A stretch of 9,826 bases of DNA from Planctomycetota bacterium (lineage in GTDB: Bacteria; Planctomycetota; Planctomycetia; Gemmatales; Gemmataceae). This document shows positions 6,996 through 9,826 of this stretch, one piece after another. Location: the NCBI GenBank assembly GCA_018970845.1, contig JAGWVO010000114.1:1-9826 (forward strand). The letters are read 5' to 3'. A model generated the notes under the pieces. The model had not been told where the DNA came from. It did not search any database and was given only the letters and a program-made list of their open reading frames with translations. Made by a program: the position numbers and the translations under genes. Numbering within the stretch: the stretch's first letter is position 1; every line of letters begins with the position of its first letter.

Positions 6996-9343
6996 TCTGG
7001 GCGCGGGGCTTGCTCGCGGTCGCCCTTGCCGGACTTGGACTTTCCGCCCGGGCCAGCCAGGCCGATGCGGCGGTCCAAGCCTTGTTGTCGCGCCATTGCC
7101 AACGATGCCACGGCCCGGCCAAGCAGGAAGGCGGCCTGCGGATCGACACCCTGTCCCGCGACCTGGCGGACATGGCCGCGGCCGAACGATGGGGTGAAAT
7201 CCTGCTTCGGCTGAGCTCGGGTGAAATGCCCCCCAAGGGGGAACCGGCCCTCACGGCGGCCGACCTCGGAACGCTATCCGAAGGCATATCGCGGCTGATT
7301 GATGCCGGCAGCGCCAAGCGCATGGCAAAACGGGGACCGGTTGCCCATTACCGCCTGAGCCGGGAGGAATATGCCCACACGGTGCTCGACCTGCTTGGCG
7401 TTTATTTCGACCCGTCGATGCCGGGCGCGCTCAACGATGATCCGAAGTGGCATGGATTCGACCGGATCGGCTCGGTGCTGACCCTTTCGCCCTCGCATGT
7501 GGAACGCTACCTGAAGGCCGCGGAAACCGTGCTGGCCCGCGCCTTTCCGGAAAAACCCGTTCCCTCCAAGCTGACAAGGCAGGAGTCGAAGGCGCCGGAA
7601 CGATGGCTCATGTATCCAGGCTTGTTGCATGGCGGATTCCGCGCCGCGGAGTCGGGGCTTTACCGCATCAGGGTCAAGGCGAGCGGCCTCCCGTCCTTCA
7701 AGGGGCGCCCACCCCGTTTGGCCATCTGGAATTCCGGACTCAAGCGAACCGAGGATGGAATCGACCTCGTCGCGCCGGAGGAAAACCCTGGCGTGGTTGA
7801 GTTCCAGGTGATGCTGCCGCAGGGGAACTTCCAATTGGTGAACGAAACCCCGGGCAAGCTCGATGATGGTCCCACGCCGTCGCTGACGCCCAGAATCGTC
7901 ACGCGGGTGAAGGACTACAAGCCGCCACCCACCGGTTACAAGCTGTTCCTGGAGGACGGCCGGCCGATTTTCCCGCTCATTCTGGTGGACTGGATCGAAT
8001 GCGAAGGCCCCATCACCTTGGAAGCCGAACAATCGAGGCGAATGGGGTTCTTCCCCGAGTCGCTCAACAGCGCCGCGAGAAATTCCGAGCGATCCGAAAA
8101 GGAAGTTGGCGAGGCGTTGGCCAGGTTCATCGGACAGGCTTGGCGTCGACCGGCCACCACCGAGGAAATCAATCGCTACCTGAAGGTTTACGCCTTGGAA
8201 ATCGCGGCGGGCGAGTCGCCCCGAGCCGCGTACATGGCGGCCCTGGCGGGAGTGCTCGCCTCGAAGAATTTCTGCTACATCGTCGAGGGATCTCCCGCCG
8301 CCAAGCGCGACACGCTCGATGATTGGGAACTCGCGTCGCGGCTTTCCTATTTCCTTTGGAGTTCGATGCCCGACGCTGGATTGTTCTCGGCGGCGGCGTC
8401 CGGGAAGCTGTCCAAGCCGGAGGAACTGGCCGGCCAATTCAGGCGAATGGCGAAGGATCCCAGGATTTCAAGGCTGGTGGAATCTTTCCCAAGGCAATGG
8501 CTTCAGCTTCACCGCGTCGGCCAGTTTCCACCCGACCCGGGCCTTTATCCCGACTATGACAAGTGGCTTGAAAGAAGCATGGTGCTGGAGTCGCAGGCCT
8601 ATTTCGGCGAGATGATGGCCGGCAACTTGCCATTGGCGGAGTTCCTCAATTCCGACTGGACCATGGCCAACGCGAGAATCGCCGGCCATTACCGCATTCC
8701 GCCGCCCGTTGGAAAAGGATTCCAGAAGGTCAAGCTGGAGTCCGGCAATCATCGCGGCGGCATCCTGACCCACGCCTCGGTCCTGTCGCTCACCTCCGAC
8801 GGCACCCGGCATCGTCCGGTGCACCGGGGCGTATGGGTTTCGGAGGCGATCTTCGGCCGGACGCCACCCCCGCCTCCACCCAATGTCGAACCGCTCATGC
8901 CCACGCCTTCGGACAAACCCAAGGCCACCATCAGGCAGCAACTCAAGGCCCATTCGACCCATTCGGTGTGCGCCTCATGCCACCAAAAGATCGATCCCCT
9001 CGGCTTCGCGTTCGACAATTTCGACGCGATCGGCCGATGGCGGACCATGGAGGAGATTCCCGGAGGCACCGGCGACAACCCGCCCGTGGATGCCTCGGGC
9101 GTCTTGCCGGGCGGCAAGCCCTTCAGCGGCCCCGGTGAGTTCAAGAAACTTTTGGTTTCCGACATCGACCGATTCGCCGAGGCGTTCATCGGCCAACTGG
9201 CGACCTACGCCACCCGCCGCGTCATGACGATTGACGACGCTTCGGCCATCCGGGCCGTGGCCGCATCATGCCGAAAGGATGGATATCGCCTGGGCGACAT
9301 CATGGTGGCGCTGGTTTCCTCGGAACTGTTCAGGAAAAGGTGA
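6992..9343 (+). CDS. Di-heme planctomycete-type cytochrome c (PSCyt1-DUF1587-DUF1595-DUF1592-DUF1588-DUF1585)
   Basis: Exported 783-aa protein with signal peptide MIWARGLLAVALAGLGLSARA. Domain order with rough residues: PSCyt1 (24-105) with heme motif CQRCH (C36, C39, H40); DUF1587 (117-180, YRLSREEYAHTVLDLLGV); a beta-rich carbohydrate-binding-like insert (200-335, GLYRIRVKASG and VEFQVMLPQGNFQLVNE); DUF1595 (375-438, FIGQAWRRPATTEEINRYL); DUF1592 (440-575, SRLSYFLWSSMPDAGL); DUF1588 (585-690, RGGILTHASVLSLTSDGTR, a proline run, then CASCH with C660, C663, H664, followed by DPLGFAFDNFDAIGRWR); DUF1585 (728-783, YATRRVMTIDDASAIRA). Both CxxCH motifs are intact, so two c-type hemes are expected. 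The start overlaps the lactonase stop, and a DUF1552 gene follows, the usual partner of this family. Electron transfer in the envelope is implied by the hemes; the substrate oxidised by these proteins is not established. Length and architecture look complete. Confidence 0.93.
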   Translation: MIWARGLLAVALAGLGLSARASQADAAVQALLSRHCQRCHGPAKQEGGLRIDTLSRDLADMAAAERWGEILLRLSSGEMPPKGEPALTAADLGTLSEGISRLIDAGSAKRMAKRGPVAHYRLSREEYAHTVLDLLGVYFDPSMPGALNDDPKWHGFDRIGSVLTLSPSHVERYLKAAETVLARAFPEKPVPSKLTRQESKAPERWLMYPGLLHGGFRAAESGLYRIRVKASGLPSFKGRPPRLAIWNSGLKRTEDGIDLVAPEENPGVVEFQVMLPQGNFQLVNETPGKLDDGPTPSLTPRIVTRVKDYKPPPTGYKLFLEDGRPIFPLILVDWIECEGPITLEAEQSRRMGFFPESLNSAARNSERSEKEVGEALARFIGQAWRRPATTEEINRYLKVYALEIAAGESPRAAYMAALAGVLASKNFCYIVEGSPAAKRDTLDDWELASRLSYFLWSSMPDAGLFSAAASGKLSKPEELAGQFRRMAKDPRISRLVESFPRQWLQLHRVGQFPPDPGLYPDYDKWLERSMVLESQAYFGEMMAGNLPLAEFLNSDWTMANARIAGHYRIPPPVGKGFQKVKLESGNHRGGILTHASVLSLTSDGTRHRPVHRGVWVSEAIFGRTPPPPPPNVEPLMPTPSDKPKATIRQQLKAHSTHSVCASCHQKIDPLGFAFDNFDAIGRWRTMEEIPGGTGDNPPVDASGVLPGGKPFSGPGEFKKLLVSDIDRFAEAFIGQLATYATRRVMTIDDASAIRAVAASCRKDGYRLGDIMVALVSSELFRKR

Positions 9344-9486
9344 TGGTTCGGACCTGACTGCCTTGGGACTTGATGGTAAACCTTGGGGTGTCGACGGAAA
9401 TCCGATGTCGCGGCTGATTCCCCGAACATCGCGGGTAATAATGAAGCATCACTGGACCTGATGGAATCCTCGGGAGGCACGGGATC
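9344..9486 (+). other. 143-bp spacer between cytochrome and DUF1552 genes
   Basis: No gene is visible. The spacer contains a direct repeat CCTTGGG (9361-9367 and 9381-9387), a 6-bp inverted repeat (CGATGT 9403-9408 and ACATCG 9426-9431) without a following T-run, and an AT-rich TAATAAT (9436-9442) that could act as a -10 element but has only a poor upstream -35 match. GGGAGG at 9472-9477 serves the next gene. A secondary promoter here is possible but weakly supported. Confidence 0.4.
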
Positions 9487-9826
9487 ATGGCCAATGCGAT
9501 CTTCCAGTCATGGCTTCTCGACCGCCGGCACGCGCTCAGGGGCGCCGGGGTTTCGATGGCCCTGCCCCTGCTCGACTGCATGCGCCCGCTCATGGGCGCC
9601 GACAAAGGATCCAGGCCCAGGCGCAGCGTGTTCATCTACCTTCCCAACGGGGTCAACACCCAGGCTTACGAAATGCCGACGGCCGGCGCTGGCTACACCA
9701 TGTCCAAGGCGCTCGCCCCGCTTGAAAAACACCGTTCGATCATCACCCCGATCAGCGGCATGCATCATCCGCATGGGTTGGGCAATCACCATGGCTGCTT
9801 TTCCATCTGGCTCACGGGCGGAAAAA
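9487..9826 (+). CDS. DUF1552 family exported protein, N-terminal part, truncated by window edge
   Basis: The first 113 codons of a DUF1552 (PF07586) protein, a family found next to DUF1592/DUF1588 cytochromes in planctomycetes and related phyla and thought to act with them; no reaction is established. The start MANAIFQSWLLDRRHALRG gives a twin-arginine pair at 13-14 followed by GAGVSMALPLLDCM, a Tat-like leader typical of the family. Family signatures follow: RRSVFIYLPNGVN, LAPLEKHRSIITPISGMHH and HGLGNHHGCFSIWLTGGK. GGGAGG at 9472-9477, 9 bases before the ATG, fixes the start. The gene runs open off the end of the window, so integrity of the rest cannot be judged. Confidence 0.92.
   Translation, partial: MANAIFQSWLLDRRHALRGAGVSMALPLLDCMRPLMGADKGSRPRRSVFIYLPNGVNTQAYEMPTAGAGYTMSKALAPLEKHRSIITPISGMHHPHGLGNHHGCFSIWLTGGK

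Noticed and set aside
7274..8437. 387-codon antisense open frame in the cytochrome gene
   Set aside because: It is a shadow of the DUF1587 to DUF1592 coding region, which has diagnostic motifs on the plus strand.

Overview
The window reads as a piece of a PVC-superphylum genome, most likely Planctomycetota or Verrucomicrobiota. It is GC-rich with GC-rich third codon positions. It carries a multi-domain 'planctomycete cytochrome' (PSCyt1/DUF1587/DUF1595/DUF1592/DUF1588/DUF1585) followed by a DUF1552 gene, a pair typical of these phyla, and nearly every product has an export signal. The phylum is inferred from gene content only; no rRNA or other phylogenetic marker is complete here.

Layout. 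Positions 1-229 hold the first 76 codons of a chaperonin GroEL on the minus strand, cut by the window edge. It is a divergent paralogue, with changes in the nucleotide-binding loops. A 419-bp divergent intergenic region (230-648) separates it from a one-directional plus-strand cluster that fills the rest of the window. The cluster holds a 988-aa exported glycoside-hydrolase-like protein with a GH42-type amidotransferase-like domain (649-3615); a SASA/DUF303-type SGNH carbohydrate esterase (3645-4613); a secreted beta-rich protein of unknown function with a twin-arginine leader (4773-6011); an SMP-30/gluconolactonase family hydrolase (6048-6995); a di-heme PSD-type cytochrome (6992-9343), overlapping the lactonase by ATGA; and the first 113 codons of a DUF1552 protein (9487 to the window end).

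Working together (inference). All six plus-strand genes lie in one direction with gaps of 29, 159, 36, -4 and 143 bp, so one or two transcripts are plausible. The contents suggest a cell-envelope carbohydrate module. The GH-like protein would cleave a glycan and the esterase would remove acyl groups. The cytochrome/DUF1552 pair could serve an oxidation step, and the lactonase coupled to it could open a resulting sugar lactone. The substrate is unknown, and the oxidation role of the cytochrome/DUF1552 pair is a hypothesis. I see no rRNA, tRNA, CRISPR array, insertion sequence, phage gene or att site.
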